Shown here: piece after piece, positions 17,487-26,792 of the stretch
Position numbering within the stretch: position 1 is the stretch's first letter
How the letters are laid out: every line of letters starts with the position of its first letter
DNA from: Chloroflexota bacterium
Lineage (GTDB): Bacteria > Chloroflexota > JAJPGV01
NCBI GenBank assembly: GCA_021325635.1
Contig: JAJPGV010000018.1
Location: forward strand, 1 to 64,000
DNA: 64,000 nucleotides
Direction: 5' to 3'
Program-made: the position numbers and the translations under genes
Notes under the pieces: model-generated
The model's input: only the letters and a program-made list of their open reading frames with translations
The model's database searches: none
What the model was told of the DNA's origin: nothing

Positions 17487-17612
17487 AATATGGGGCAGGC
17501 GGAAAGGCCCTGCCCTTCAGGCACGGGGATACTGAACCTGCCAGACAACCGAGTGAGCATGGTCGCTAAGACGTTCGAGAAGCCGTGCGCGCCGTTCAAG
17601 AATTAGACCGGC

Positions 17613-18266
17613 ATGTCCATCCCCGACGACGATCCGTCTGCAGCTCCTCCCAGTTTGGCGGCAGGCTCGCCCGCAGCTCCGCAAGGTCAGTCCCGTCCCC
17701 AGATTGGCGCTTCCGTTTTCGTCGACACGTCTGCGGCCTTCGAAAGGCACTATCGGTTGCCGCTCATCATTTCCGCCCGGCTGGATCTGCTGAACGTGTA
17801 CTGGTCTCCGTATGTTGCTGGCGAGATTGCCCGAGTCGCAACGAGAGAGGCGACTTTGGCCACTCTTCGCCGGCTGAGCGCCGGCCAAGATGCAGTGTCG
17901 CGGGTGACGGAGTCGGTCCAGAATGTCCGTCGCACGATCGACGCTGTCGTGGAGCTTCTGGAGCGCTGCTGGTCGTGCCCGCCCGCGGATCGCCTAGCCG
18001 ACGCAACCAGACAGGTCGTGGCTGCGGCCTTGCCCGACGAGAATGACCGGCCCATTCTGGCCGGAGCTGTCGCGACCGAGGCAGCCTTCCTGCTGTCGCG
18101 AGACAAAGAGGCGTTTCCTCACGGCCGCAACTTTGGCGGCGTCGCCTTCTGGCACCCTGACACGTTCCTGACCACCCTCTTCGAGGACAACCCCGACGCA
18201 TACCAAGTGGTAGTCGACGAGCTCCGATTCGTGCCTCTCGAAGCTTCGCTATTTCCTCGGACCTAA
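17613..18266 (+). CDS. PIN-domain-like protein
   Basis: 217 residues. After a 30-residue Pro/Ala-rich lead, ASVFVDTSAAFERHY gives the first PIN Asp, and ALPDENDRPILAGAVATEAA with FLLSRDKEAF gives the central Asp and the last SRD/SRN acidic site. PIN proteins are metal-dependent ribonucleases, often toxins. The small HTH protein 70 bases downstream could be its partner but is not a typical VapB. Confidence 0.6.
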   Translation: MSIPDDDPSAAPPSLAAGSPAAPQGQSRPQIGASVFVDTSAAFERHYRLPLIISARLDLLNVYWSPYVAGEIARVATREATLATLRRLSAGQDAVSRVTESVQNVRRTIDAVVELLERCWSCPPADRLADATRQVVAAALPDENDRPILAGAVATEAAFLLSRDKEAFPHGRNFGGVAFWHPDTFLTTLFEDNPDAYQVVVDELRFVPLEASLFPRT

Positions 18267-18335
18267 CATGGCAATGTTGGCAAGGTTGATAATGCTGGAA
18301 ATGTCGAGCTAACCTAGGGTCAGGAGTCGTTGCAG

Positions 18336-18632
18336 ATGAGTTCCAGCAGCAAAGACGTCGTATCCATCGGCGAGCAGGATTTCGTCCTCGTGGGCGAGGC
18401 GGCCAAGCGCCTTGGGATTTCCCATAACTCCGTCCTGCGTCGGTTGAAAGCCGGCGCCCTCAAAGGCTTCTCCGACCAGGTGAACGGCTACCACTATGTC
18501 AGCGTCAGCTCGATCGACAACACGATTCGATTGCGTGAAGACCTCGCGCGCGCCGCGACACTTCCAGGCGACGAACGGTTTCGGTCTGATGCCGAGGTCG
18601 AGAAGGAACTGCAACGAGCCCATGCCCGATAG
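18336..18632 (+). CDS. Small HTH protein, excisionase/AlpA-like
   Basis: 98 residues with a helix-turn-helix of the DNA-binding excisionase type near residues 20-60 (FVLVGEAAKRLGISHNSVLR followed by RLKAGALKGFSDQVNGYHYV), then a charged helix. AGGAG precedes the ATG at 18336. Such proteins act as excisionases or as small regulators of integrated elements or of toxin partners. Its place in the tRNA-associated segment supports the first, but no integrase is near. Confidence 0.6.
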   Translation: MSSSSKDVVSIGEQDFVLVGEAAKRLGISHNSVLRRLKAGALKGFSDQVNGYHYVSVSSIDNTIRLREDLARAATLPGDERFRSDAEVEKELQRAHAR

Positions 18633-19383
18633 CGCCTGGATTAGTCCCATCGGCAGTACCACTGAAGAAGCCGCCCAGTGTCGAGCCACGCGCAGCGCCG
18701 CCTATCGAGCACAGCATGAGCGGTGGCGGGGATCGAGAGTTGGCCTGGCAGCTCATCCGTTACTTAACTGAAAGCATGGTGCCGTCGAGGCTGGGACGTA
18801 CGAGTTACGGGTCGTAAGCCCGGACCAGTTGGAATCTAGTCGGATCGGCCCTCGGGCCGTGTTTTGCCTGTCTTTAATCGACTGGTCGAGGGTTCGAATC
18901 CTTGTCCGGCGCCTCTTGCAGCACTCACTTCCCTACCCTCATGTCCACCTGGTGGATAGCCGCGATCTCAGCGGAGTGCGCGCAAGCCAGAGCCTCATGA
19001 ATGGCCGCCAAGGCGCAGGTTGGGAATGGCTCTGCCGGGTCCTCGAGGCGCTGAGCTGGGTAAACCGATGGCCCCCATTTGCCCGTTCTTCGCACCTATG
19101 GCGTGTTCGCTGCCGCGGTTGAATGACGGGGCGCCCTTCGGCTGAAGCGAGCGAGCTTGTGCTGACTGCGCACAGCCGCCCATTTTGGCTGTCGCTCGTT
19201 TCTATCGTGGCGGCGGTGATACTCTACGCCGTAACGGCTGTTTGATTCGATTGGGGGGAGCTCGGCGGAACGCCACATGGGAGGAGTCGTTTCCCTAGGC
19301 ATCGGATGTATCGAAGTAGGCATTGCGTCCCAGGGAGGCATCGCTACGCCTTCGGCCGCCAGGACGTACACTGAGCGGACACG
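18633..19383. other. Gene-poor region with tRNA-like relic
   Basis: 751 bases without a convincing gene. At 18871-18914 a sequence similar to the tRNA-Lys 3' half occurs (CTTTAATCGACTGGTCGAGG then GTTCGAATCC); a possible 5' acceptor (CCCGGAC near 18819) pairs imperfectly with GTCCGGC at the end, but no standard D-arm or anticodon arm forms. I take it as a tRNA relic or att copy marking the right edge of the accessory segment. Confidence 0.5.
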
Positions 19384-21585
19384 GTGAGCCAGCTGAATAA
19401 CCTGCCCGCTTACGACAACGTCTTCGTCGGGCGATCCAGGGAGCTGAAGGCGCTGAGGGGTCTCCTGGCCGGCACCAGGCTGCTGACCATCTGCGGGCCC
19501 GGCGGCGCTGGTAAGACTCGCCTGGCGGTGCAGTTCGCCGGCCAGGTTGCGGACTACTACTCGGACGGCGTCTGCTTCGTGGAGCTGGCGCCGGTGGCCG
19601 ACGTGTGCACCTTCATCCAAGCGGTCAGCGCAGCCGTCGGCACGCGCGAGCAGCCCGGGGCCGACCTGGTGGCCACGCTGATCGAGTCCCTGGGCGATCG
19701 ACAGCTGCTGTTCGTGCTGGACCACTGCCAGGGCCTGCGCGGCATCGGCGCTGATTTCCTCGAGCGGCTGCTGGGCGCCTGCCCGGGGCTGCGTGTGCTG
19801 GCCACCAGCCGAGAGCCGCTCGGCGCGCCGGCCGAGGTCAGCTGGACGGTGCCGCCGTTGGGCTATCCGGAGGCCAGGCCGCTGCCGCCGGCCGAGCGGC
19901 TGCTGGAGCACGAGGCCATCCGGCTGTTCGTCGAGCGCGTCAAGGAAACGGAGCCGGATTTCGAGCTGACGCTGGACAACGCGCCCGCCGCCGTGCGGGT
20001 TTGCCAGCAGCTGGGCGGCATTCCGCTGGCGCTGGAGCTCGCCGCCGCGCGTGTGGGCGTGCTCGACATCCACCAGGTGGCCGACCGGCTCGAAGGACGC
20101 TCGCGGCTCATTGCCACTGCCGGCGGCGATGCGACGCTGCAGCAGACGCTGCGCGCCGCCATCGAATGGAGCTACACTCTGCTGAGCCTGCAGGAGCGCA
20201 CGCTGTTTGGCCGGCTGTCGGTATTCGAGGGCGGCTGCACGCTCGAAAACGTCCAGGCGGTGTGCGCCTCGGACGGCGTGGATCGCGATTCCGTTGCTCC
20301 CCTGCTGGCCCGCCTGGTGGAGCGATCGCTGCTGCGCGTGCAGGAGCGCGACGGCGCCGCGCGCTACTCGCTGCCCGACGCACTGCGAGCGTACGCCCGC
20401 GGCCTGCTGGACGCGGCGGGCGAATCGGAACGAACGAGGCGCCGCCACGCAGGGCACTACCTGGGGCTGGCCGAGGATCTGGAGCCGGGCCTGTGGGGGC
20501 CCAGCCTGGTGGACAGCGTGGACCGCCTCGAAACCGAGCACGACAACCTCCGGGCCGCGCTGCGCTGGTCGGTCAGCCGGCTCGAATCCAACGTGTCGCT
20601 GCGCTTGGGCGCCGCGCTGTGGCGGTTCTGGGAGGTCCACGGCCACCTCACCGAAGGGCTGCAGTGGCTGGAGCAGGCGCTGGCGCTGCCGGCCGGACCA
20701 TCCGCCGAGACGCTGGCCCGAGCCCTCGACGCGGCGGGAAACCTGGCCCGCGGCGTCGGGCGCTACGAGCAGGCGCACGCCTATTTCGAGCGCAGTCTGG
20801 AGATCCATCGCCGTCTGGCGAATGCGCGTGGCGCCGCGCTGGCGCTCAACAGCCTGGGCATGGTCGCGCAGTTCCAGGGCAATTTCCGTTTGGCCATGGA
20901 CCACCAGGAGGAGAGCCTGGAGCTCTTTCGCCAGCTGGACGACGGCCCCGGCGTCGCGCTGGCGCTGATCTCCCTGGGCACCATGTCGGAGCTGCATGGC
21001 CAGCGCCGCCGGGCGCGCGACCTGTACGAGGAGAGTCTGGCCCTGTTCCGCGATCTGGGCGACGACCGCGGCGTCGCTTCCGTGCTGAACAACCTGGGCA
21101 ACGTGACCGAGGAGAGCGGCGACATCGCCGCGGCCGAGGCGTTCTATGAGGAAGCGCTGTCGCTGTTCCTGGCCCTGGGCGACACGATTGAGGTCGCCGC
21201 CTGCCTCAGGAACCTGGCCATCGTCAAATGGCAGGCGGGCGCGGTCGCTCGCGCAGTCGAGCTGTGCCGCGACAGCCTGCGCCTGTTTCACCAGCTGGTC
21301 GAGCCGCATGGCATGGCCGCCTGCCTGGGCCTGCTCGGCCATCTGGCCTGCGCGCAGCACGACTACGAGCGCGCGGCCCGCATGCTGGGCACGGCCCAGG
21401 CGCTGTACCAGGCCACCGGCTCCGCGCCGGGAGGGTCGCGCTCGGTGCACCAGGAGCAGGCGCAGGCGGTTGCGCGGGAGATGCTGGGCGAGGAGGGTTT
21501 CGCCGCAGCCTACGCCGAAGGGTATACGATGCAACTTGGGGAAATAGCCGCATACACCCAGTCGAAGGGGACGAAGGTAGCTTAG
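19384..21585 (+). CDS. STAND-type ATPase with C-terminal TPR repeats (AfsR-like, without DNA-binding domain)
   Basis: 733 residues from a GTG. Residues 15-45 carry the NB-ARC entry NVFVGRSRELKALRGLL and the Walker A GPGGAGKTRL; Walker B is LLFVLDHCQ; the sensor-like LATSREPLGAPAE and GGIPLALELAAARV follow. From about residue 430 on there are TPR-like 40-residue units (for example YFERSLEIHRRLANARGAAL). AfsR/LuxR-type regulators carry a DNA-binding domain before or after this core; none is present, so it would signal through a partner. A 90-residue DUF4242 gene follows 12 bases after the stop. Confidence 0.85.
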   Translation: MSQLNNLPAYDNVFVGRSRELKALRGLLAGTRLLTICGPGGAGKTRLAVQFAGQVADYYSDGVCFVELAPVADVCTFIQAVSAAVGTREQPGADLVATLIESLGDRQLLFVLDHCQGLRGIGADFLERLLGACPGLRVLATSREPLGAPAEVSWTVPPLGYPEARPLPPAERLLEHEAIRLFVERVKETEPDFELTLDNAPAAVRVCQQLGGIPLALELAAARVGVLDIHQVADRLEGRSRLIATAGGDATLQQTLRAAIEWSYTLLSLQERTLFGRLSVFEGGCTLENVQAVCASDGVDRDSVAPLLARLVERSLLRVQERDGAARYSLPDALRAYARGLLDAAGESERTRRRHAGHYLGLAEDLEPGLWGPSLVDSVDRLETEHDNLRAALRWSVSRLESNVSLRLGAALWRFWEVHGHLTEGLQWLEQALALPAGPSAETLARALDAAGNLARGVGRYEQAHAYFERSLEIHRRLANARGAALALNSLGMVAQFQGNFRLAMDHQEESLELFRQLDDGPGVALALISLGTMSELHGQRRRARDLYEESLALFRDLGDDRGVASVLNNLGNVTEESGDIAAAEAFYEEALSLFLALGDTIEVAACLRNLAIVKWQAGAVARAVELCRDSLRLFHQLVEPHGMAACLGLLGHLACAQHDYERAARMLGTAQALYQATGSAPGGSRSVHQEQAQAVAREMLGEEGFAAAYAEGYTMQLGEIAAYTQSKGTKVA

Positions 21586-21597
21586 GAGGAAATACAC

Positions 21598-21870
21598 ATG
21601 TCGAAATACCTGGTCGAGCGTCTTCTGCCGGGCATCACGCCCGAACAGCTCACCGCCGCCGCGGCCGCGGCCAAGCGGACCACGGAGGAGATGGCCAAAG
21701 AAGGAACACCGATTCGCTACCTCCGCTCCACCTTCGTTCCCGGTGAGGACAAGTGCTTCTGCCTGTTCGAGGGTCCTTCGGCCGAGGTGGTGAAGCAGGC
21801 CAACGATCGGGCCAGCCTGCCCTACCAGCGCGTGGTCGACGCGCTGCACGTCTCCGCCGAGGACGTCTAA
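21598..21870 (+). CDS. DUF4242 (nickel-binding-like) small protein
   Basis: 90 residues starting KYLVERLLPGITPEQLTAAA, with the family core IRYLRSTFVPGEDKCFCLFE and SAEVVKQANDRASLPYQRVV. DUF4242 members such as SCO4226 form ferredoxin-like dimers and bind nickel. A strong AGGAGG site precedes it. Encoded with the STAND ATPase, it may be a ligand sensor for that protein; this is inference. Confidence 0.8.
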   Translation: MSKYLVERLLPGITPEQLTAAAAAAKRTTEEMAKEGTPIRYLRSTFVPGEDKCFCLFEGPSAEVVKQANDRASLPYQRVVDALHVSAEDV

Positions 21871-21895
21871 GCCCCCCTCGGAGGAGGAGCCCCAG

Positions 21896-24022
21896 GTGCT
21901 TCAGAAGCTCTCCAGCGCGCGCGCGGAGCCGCCCTCACCGGCTCGCCCGCCCTCAACCTCCTTTGCCGTGCGCGCGGCGGAGCGCATGGGCCTGGGCGTG
22001 ATGATCGCCCAGGAGCCGGGAGGCATCGTGTACTGCAACTCCGCGGCTCAGGCTCTTCTGGGCCTCTCCGCCGGGGAGCTGGCGCACAGCCAGGACCGCC
22101 CCTCGGGCTGGCAGATCACGGACGCGGCCGGGTTTCCGGTCATCGACGAGCTGTGCATCGCCAAGGTGGCGAGCAGTGGGGAGCCGGAGCATGGCTTCAT
22201 CCGCCGCGTGCGCCGCGCCGATGGCACGGTTGCCTGGCTGCTGTGTGACACGGCGCTGGCCGTGGAGGGGCCCGACCAGCCTCTCAGCGTCATCTCGAGC
22301 TTCATGGACGTCACCCGCCAGTTGCAGATCGAATACCAGCTTCGGGAGAGCGAGAGCCGCTACCGCACCATCGTCGATAGCGCCAACGAGGGCATCCTCA
22401 CGCTGGACGAGCGCTGCCGGATCACCCATGCCAACCCGAGAATGTGCGAGCTGTCGGCCTATGCCCTGGACGAGATCGCCGGGCTGCCCGCCGCCGAGCT
22501 GTGGGGCACCAATCCGGAGCTGATCGAGAGCTTTCAGCGCTGCCGCGAGGGCACGCCGCAGACGTTCGAGGTCGGCCAGCGGCGAAAGAACGGCTCGATT
22601 GTGTGGGTGCGTGTTTCGGCCAGCCCGCTGCTCGGCGCCGATGGCGCCTTCAGGGGCACCGTGGCGCTGGTTAGCGACCACACGCAGCAGAAGGAGCTGG
22701 CCGAGGCGCTCAGGTACCAGGCGCTGCACGACCCGCTGACCGGGCTGCCGAACCGCGTGCAGCTGCAGGGCGCCATGGAGCAGGCCATAGCCAGCGCACG
22801 CGATCAGGCCTCGACCGTGGCGCTGCTGTTCCTGGACCTGGATCGCTTCAAGGACGTGAACGACAGCTACGGCCACGCCATGGGCGACGAGCTGCTGAAG
22901 CAGGTGGCCACGAGGCTCAAGAGCGCGCTGCGGCAGGCGGATACCATCGCCCGGCTGGGCGGCGACGAGTTCGCCATCGTGCTGCGGGGTCTCACCGCCA
23001 GGTGGGACACGTATACCGTCGCCCGGAAGATCACCAAGCTGTTGAACGAGCCGTTCGTCATCGACGGCGAAACGCTGGAGATCGCCGCCAGCGTGGGCAT
23101 TGCCCTCTACCCGGCGCACGGCGAAGATTGGTCGTCGCTCGCCCGCGAGGCGGACGTGGCCATGTACGCGGCCAAGCGCAACCAGGAGCGGATCGCCTGG
23201 TTCGATCGCCAGGATGACGCGCGCAGGGCCTCACAGGTGACCTTGCAGGCGGCGCTGCGCGAGGCGCTGGCCAAGAACGAGCTGGAGCTGCACTACCAGC
23301 CCAAGATCGATCTGTCCAACGGGAAAGCCCACGCGGTGGAGGCGTTGATGCGCTGGCGCCATCCCCAGCTCGGGCTGGTGCGCCCGGATTACTTCATCGA
23401 CGTGGCCGAGCAGACGGGCATGATCCGCCAGCTCAGCTCATGGGTGCTCGACGAGGCGATTCGCCAGTGCAGCGAATGGCGCAGCTCGGGCCTGGATGTG
23501 AGCATGGCCGTGAACCTGTCCGCGCGGGATCTGGCCGACGGCGGGCTGGTGGCCATGATCGAGAGCATCCTCACCAGGTATCGCATGCCCGCGGAGGCGC
23601 TGCTGCTGGAGCTCACGGAAACGGCCGTCATGGCCGCGCCCCGGCACCAGGTGCACATCGAGCGTCTGCGGGCCATGGGTCCGGAGCTGTCCATCGACGA
23701 CTTCGGCACCGGTTACTCATCGCTGTCCTACCTGCGCCAGCTGCCGGTGAGCGAGATCAAGATCGACGCGTCGTTCGTGCGCAACATGGTGACGAACAAC
23801 AACGACAAGGCCATCGTGTGGTCGATCATCGAGCTGAGCCACATCCTCGGGCTGCGCGTCGTGGCCGAGGGGATCGAGTCCGGCGAGGCGCTGCGTCAGC
23901 TCATGTCGCTGGGCTGTGACGTGGGCCAGGGCTTCTACCTGGGCCGGCCCATGCCCGCGTCAGAGTTCGAGCAGCAGGCCAGACTCGGCTTTCGCGTCCC
24001 CGAGCTGCCGCTGGCAGGGTAG
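21896..24022 (+). CDS. PAS-PAS-GGDEF-EAL cyclic-di-GMP protein
   Basis: 708 residues from a GTG start. Two PAS-like sensor regions (about 20-140 and 145-270) precede a diguanylate cyclase domain with intact GGDEF (ARLGGDEFAIV) and an I-site RxxD five residues before it (RQAD), then a phosphodiesterase domain with intact EALMRW and DDFGTGYSSLSYLRQLPVSE. Both catalytic signatures are complete, so it may make and degrade c-di-GMP. No transmembrane segment: a cytosolic sensor. It ends at a repeat patch that also abuts the oppositely oriented operon. Confidence 0.92.
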   Translation: MLQKLSSARAEPPSPARPPSTSFAVRAAERMGLGVMIAQEPGGIVYCNSAAQALLGLSAGELAHSQDRPSGWQITDAAGFPVIDELCIAKVASSGEPEHGFIRRVRRADGTVAWLLCDTALAVEGPDQPLSVISSFMDVTRQLQIEYQLRESESRYRTIVDSANEGILTLDERCRITHANPRMCELSAYALDEIAGLPAAELWGTNPELIESFQRCREGTPQTFEVGQRRKNGSIVWVRVSASPLLGADGAFRGTVALVSDHTQQKELAEALRYQALHDPLTGLPNRVQLQGAMEQAIASARDQASTVALLFLDLDRFKDVNDSYGHAMGDELLKQVATRLKSALRQADTIARLGGDEFAIVLRGLTARWDTYTVARKITKLLNEPFVIDGETLEIAASVGIALYPAHGEDWSSLAREADVAMYAAKRNQERIAWFDRQDDARRASQVTLQAALREALAKNELELHYQPKIDLSNGKAHAVEALMRWRHPQLGLVRPDYFIDVAEQTGMIRQLSSWVLDEAIRQCSEWRSSGLDVSMAVNLSARDLADGGLVAMIESILTRYRMPAEALLLELTETAVMAAPRHQVHIERLRAMGPELSIDDFGTGYSSLSYLRQLPVSEIKIDASFVRNMVTNNNDKAIVWSIIELSHILGLRVVAEGIESGEALRQLMSLGCDVGQGFYLGRPMPASEFEQQARLGFRVPELPLAG

Positions 24023-24155
24023 CGCGAGGCGAGTCGCCAGTCGCTGGTCGCTAGGCGCTGGTCGTTAGGCGCGAGGCGCTGGTCGCTCGCCCCAAAACCC
24101 TAAAACCCTCGACCCTAAACCCTCGACCCTAAACCCTCGCCCCTCGCCCTGGCCC
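24023..24155. repeat. Two-part phrase repeat, including CCCTAAA-type words
   Basis: Between two convergent genes. The left half repeats GCGCTGGTCGCTAGGCG and GGCGCGAGGCG words; the right half repeats CCCTAAACCCTCGA three times and ends in CCCTCGCCCCTCGCC. The CCCTAAA motif equals the plant-type telomere repeat by chance only. The words GGCGCGAGGCG and TCGCCCCTCG are shared with the repeat at 1-125 (in inverse or direct sense). Confidence 0.8.
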
Positions 24156-25283
24156 CTAATACTTTGTTATTCCGCGCTTATCAGCGTCGTCCACGAAGCG
24201 CGTATCGACCATGTCTTTGGGATTCAGCTTGGCGGCTTCCGGGACTGTCATGGCCATGAAGTCGATCACGTCCTTGAAGGCGGTGACGTTGGGCTGCGGA
24301 GACTTCTGCCACAGCTCCATCTCGCGGGCGTAGATCTCGTCCATGCGCTTCGCGTCGTCGATCTGGTAGCGCTTGGCCCACGATGCCTTGGTCTCGGCCG
24401 GATGCTCTTTTGTGTAGCGCACTCCCTGGATGAGGGAGTCCAGGATCTTCTGCACGAGGTCCGGATGCTGCTTCACGAACTCGCCGCGAAAATCGATGTT
24501 CACGCCGGGCAGCGGCAGGTCGGTTTCGACCAGGTCGACGAGGATGTGGAAATCCTTGGGAGCGTTCTGGACGACGCCCTTGCCGAAATCCGCCTGGAGG
24601 GCGGCGGCGTCAACCTGGTGGGTGCTGAGCGCCGCGGCGGCGGTGGCCTGGCTGCCCGCACTGCCGGTCGAGATGAGGCTGTAGTCCTTGCCCGGCTCGA
24701 GGCCGGACTTGCGCAGGTACATCACCAGGCCCTGGGCGTCCACCGAAGTCGTCAAGACGGCACCGATCTTCTTGCCGCGGAGCCCGACGCTATCGGTGAC
24801 GCTCGTAGGTGCAACTACGACGTCGTCGAATTTATTGGAGAAGGCCGCGATCACGATCAAATCCCGGCCCTGAGCGCGGGCCGCGACGTATTCCTGAGGA
24901 CCGCCGCCCACCTCGCCATCGATCTGCCCGGCGACGATCGCATTTGAGCGTTGTGATCCGCCCATGCCCTCCAGGTCGACATTGACGCCGTTCTTGGCGA
25001 AGTAGCCCTGCTCCTGCGTGATCCAGGCGAAGCCGTTGCTGGGCGACACGGGGTTGGTAGCCAGCTTGACGACGGTGTTGTCCGCCGGCTTGGCGGCGGC
25101 AGAGCCCGAGGCCGCGGCCGACGTGGCCGGCTTGGCGCTGGCAGAGGCCGGCGAAGCGCCCGCGGACGAAGGTGAAGCCGCCGCTGGACTGCCGGCCGGC
25201 GCGGCGCCGCCGCAGGCGGCCAGGCCTGCCATCAGGAAAAGGGTGCCGAAGGCTTTCGCCGCGCCGCGATGTCTCATGAACAC
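24156..25283 (-). CDS. ABC transporter solute-binding lipoprotein (NMT1/SsuA type)
   Basis: 375 residues. A lipoprotein signal (FLMAGLAACGG, Cys as lipid anchor) is followed by about 45 residues of Ala/Ser/Pro linker, then an NMT1/THI5-like binding domain (AWITQEQGYFAKNGVNVDLE, then SGLEPGKDYSLIS). This family carries nitrate, sulfonates, taurine or aromatic acids to an ABC permease. The GGAG site fits the GTG at 25283; an ATG two codons later is possible. No permease or ATPase follows; it ends the cupin/Rieske operon, so it probably supplies that pathway's substrate. Confidence 0.85.
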   Translation of the reverse strand: MFMRHRGAAKAFGTLFLMAGLAACGGAAPAGSPAAASPSSAGASPASASAKPATSAAASGSAAAKPADNTVVKLATNPVSPSNGFAWITQEQGYFAKNGVNVDLEGMGGSQRSNAIVAGQIDGEVGGGPQEYVAARAQGRDLIVIAAFSNKFDDVVVAPTSVTDSVGLRGKKIGAVLTTSVDAQGLVMYLRKSGLEPGKDYSLISTGSAGSQATAAAALSTHQVDAAALQADFGKGVVQNAPKDFHILVDLVETDLPLPGVNIDFRGEFVKQHPDLVQKILDSLIQGVRYTKEHPAETKASWAKRYQIDDAKRMDEIYAREMELWQKSPQPNVTAFKDVIDFMAMTVPEAAKLNPKDMVDTRFVDDADKRGITKY

Positions 25284-25341
25284 GTCATTGTCTCCATTTG
25301 ATTACTCCCCAATGAACTACATTTCCCCGGGCCGCTGATCG

Positions 25342-26712
25342 TCAGTGAACAGCGGCCTCTTGCACCCGAAGCTGCTGCAGCTTCTGCTTGGTCTGATCGA
25401 TGCGCTGCAGCACTTCGCCGACGCACGTCTCGTAGGTTACGTCATTCGAGCGCATGAGCGATACGCCGCGCACCCCATCGAACACCTCGGGGTTGGTTGC
25501 CGCCAGCGGGGCCTTGCCGGCCTGCATGTCCTTCACCAGGTCCAGCAGCAGCCGGCGCATCTCGATGATGCCGACGTCGATCACGCCTAGGTGCTCCTGC
25601 GTGCGGTCGACGATGGTGCCCATGCTCACCTGCACCGCCATGTCCTGGTTGCCGGTGCCGATGATGCCGGTGAAGTTGTACTCGCGCTGCAGCTTGCGGT
25701 CCAGCGTGAAGTCGTTCCCGGAGTGTGCCAGCGGGAAGTAGTTTTCGTCCACCGGCGCGCCAAAGCGGCCGTCGGTCTGGCCGGTGCGCATAGTGCGGAT
25801 CTCGGACATCGAGAAGGGCCGGTCGGTGCGCACGCGGAAGGTGAACACCCAGCAGCTCTTGTCGTCGATAGGCACGAAGGCGTGGCCGCCGGGATCGCGC
25901 GGGGGCATGGTGTAGAAGGGCAGCATGAACTGGTTGAAGCGCCAGTAGGACATGCCCTCAACCGACGTTCGGGCGCCCACGGCCAGGCCGTAATCGGTGC
26001 GCGTGGCGGTGATGCGTGGGGCCTTGTCGGCAGTGCGGAAGATCTGGTCGAGCTCGTCCGGATCCAGGCTGTCGGGGTCCTGCTTGAAGCGATCGAGCAG
26101 CGGCTTCAGTGACGCTAGGTAGCTTTCGGTGCGATGGTAGAAGTCGAGGGTGGTGTGCAGATAGCGCGTGTGCGCGGAGTCGATGCCACCCTCGATGGCC
26201 TGCAGGAAGTTGGATTCCTGGAAGCGCTTGATGGCGAAGCGATGCCCCTCGGCGGCCTCGACGATGGGCATGCGCGGCAGCTCGGGGATGCTGTCCTGCG
26301 GTCCCATGTAGGCCCACATGATGCCGCCGGCTTCGCGCAGGGTGTAGGCCTTGATGCGCACCTTGTCCTTGAAGTTGGAGTCGGAGGGCTCGGTAGGCAT
26401 ATCTACGCAGCGGCCCTTCACGTCGAACTTCCAACCGTGATAGACGCAGCGGATGCCGTCCTCCTCGTTGCGCCCGAAGTACAGGGAGGCCAGGCGGTGG
26501 GCGCAGCCCTGGGCCACCAGGCCCAGCCGGCCGCTGGTGTCGCGGAAGGCCAGGAGGTCTTCGCCCAGCAGGCGGACGCGCACCGGATCGCAGTCCGGCC
26601 CCGGCAGCTCCTCGGCCATGAGGGCGGGCATCCAGAAACGGCGCAGCAGTTCGCCCATGGGTGTTCCGGGCCCGACCCTGGTCAGGAGCTCGTTGTCTTC
26701 TTGGCTCAGCAT
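25342..26712 (-). CDS. Rieske non-heme iron oxygenase, phthalate-4,5-dioxygenase-like
   Basis: 456 residues. The Rieske 2Fe-2S site is C70-x-H72 and C89-x-x-H92 (GCAHRLASLYFG then RCVYHGWKFD). Mononuclear iron ligands are likely D178-x2-H181-x4-H186 (GGIDSAHTRYLH). The long N-terminus LLTRVGPGTPMGELLRRFWM is shared with the second member at 59478. Such enzymes hydroxylate or O-demethylate aromatic acids using a reductase; none is in the window. Encoded between two cupin genes and the solute-binding protein, probably one operon. Confidence 0.9.
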   Translation of the reverse strand: MLSQEDNELLTRVGPGTPMGELLRRFWMPALMAEELPGPDCDPVRVRLLGEDLLAFRDTSGRLGLVAQGCAHRLASLYFGRNEEDGIRCVYHGWKFDVKGRCVDMPTEPSDSNFKDKVRIKAYTLREAGGIMWAYMGPQDSIPELPRMPIVEAAEGHRFAIKRFQESNFLQAIEGGIDSAHTRYLHTTLDFYHRTESYLASLKPLLDRFKQDPDSLDPDELDQIFRTADKAPRITATRTDYGLAVGARTSVEGMSYWRFNQFMLPFYTMPPRDPGGHAFVPIDDKSCWVFTFRVRTDRPFSMSEIRTMRTGQTDGRFGAPVDENYFPLAHSGNDFTLDRKLQREYNFTGIIGTGNQDMAVQVSMGTIVDRTQEHLGVIDVGIIEMRRLLLDLVKDMQAGKAPLAATNPEVFDGVRGVSLMRSNDVTYETCVGEVLQRIDQTKQKLQQLRVQEAAVH

Positions 26713-26792
26713 TCAGTCTTTCTCCATGAACGTGGTGTGCGTCTCGCCCGCCGATCGCGCGGGGCGCTCGGACGAGGATGAACGGAGGAGGC

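Noticed and set aside
18817-18914. Second functional tRNA gene
   Set aside because: The 3' half is similar to tRNA-Lys, but no standard D-arm, anticodon arm or well-paired acceptor stem can be formed.
19096-21849. 917-codon minus-strand open frame
   Set aside because: It is antisense to the STAND ATPase gene; composition is Gln/Arg/His-rich with no family motif, as expected for reverse frames in GC-rich DNA.
24105-24140. CCCTAAA repeats as a telomere-like element
   Set aside because: Only three short copies, in an intergenic phrase repeat between convergent genes of a bacterium; no chromosome end or telomere-resolving genes.
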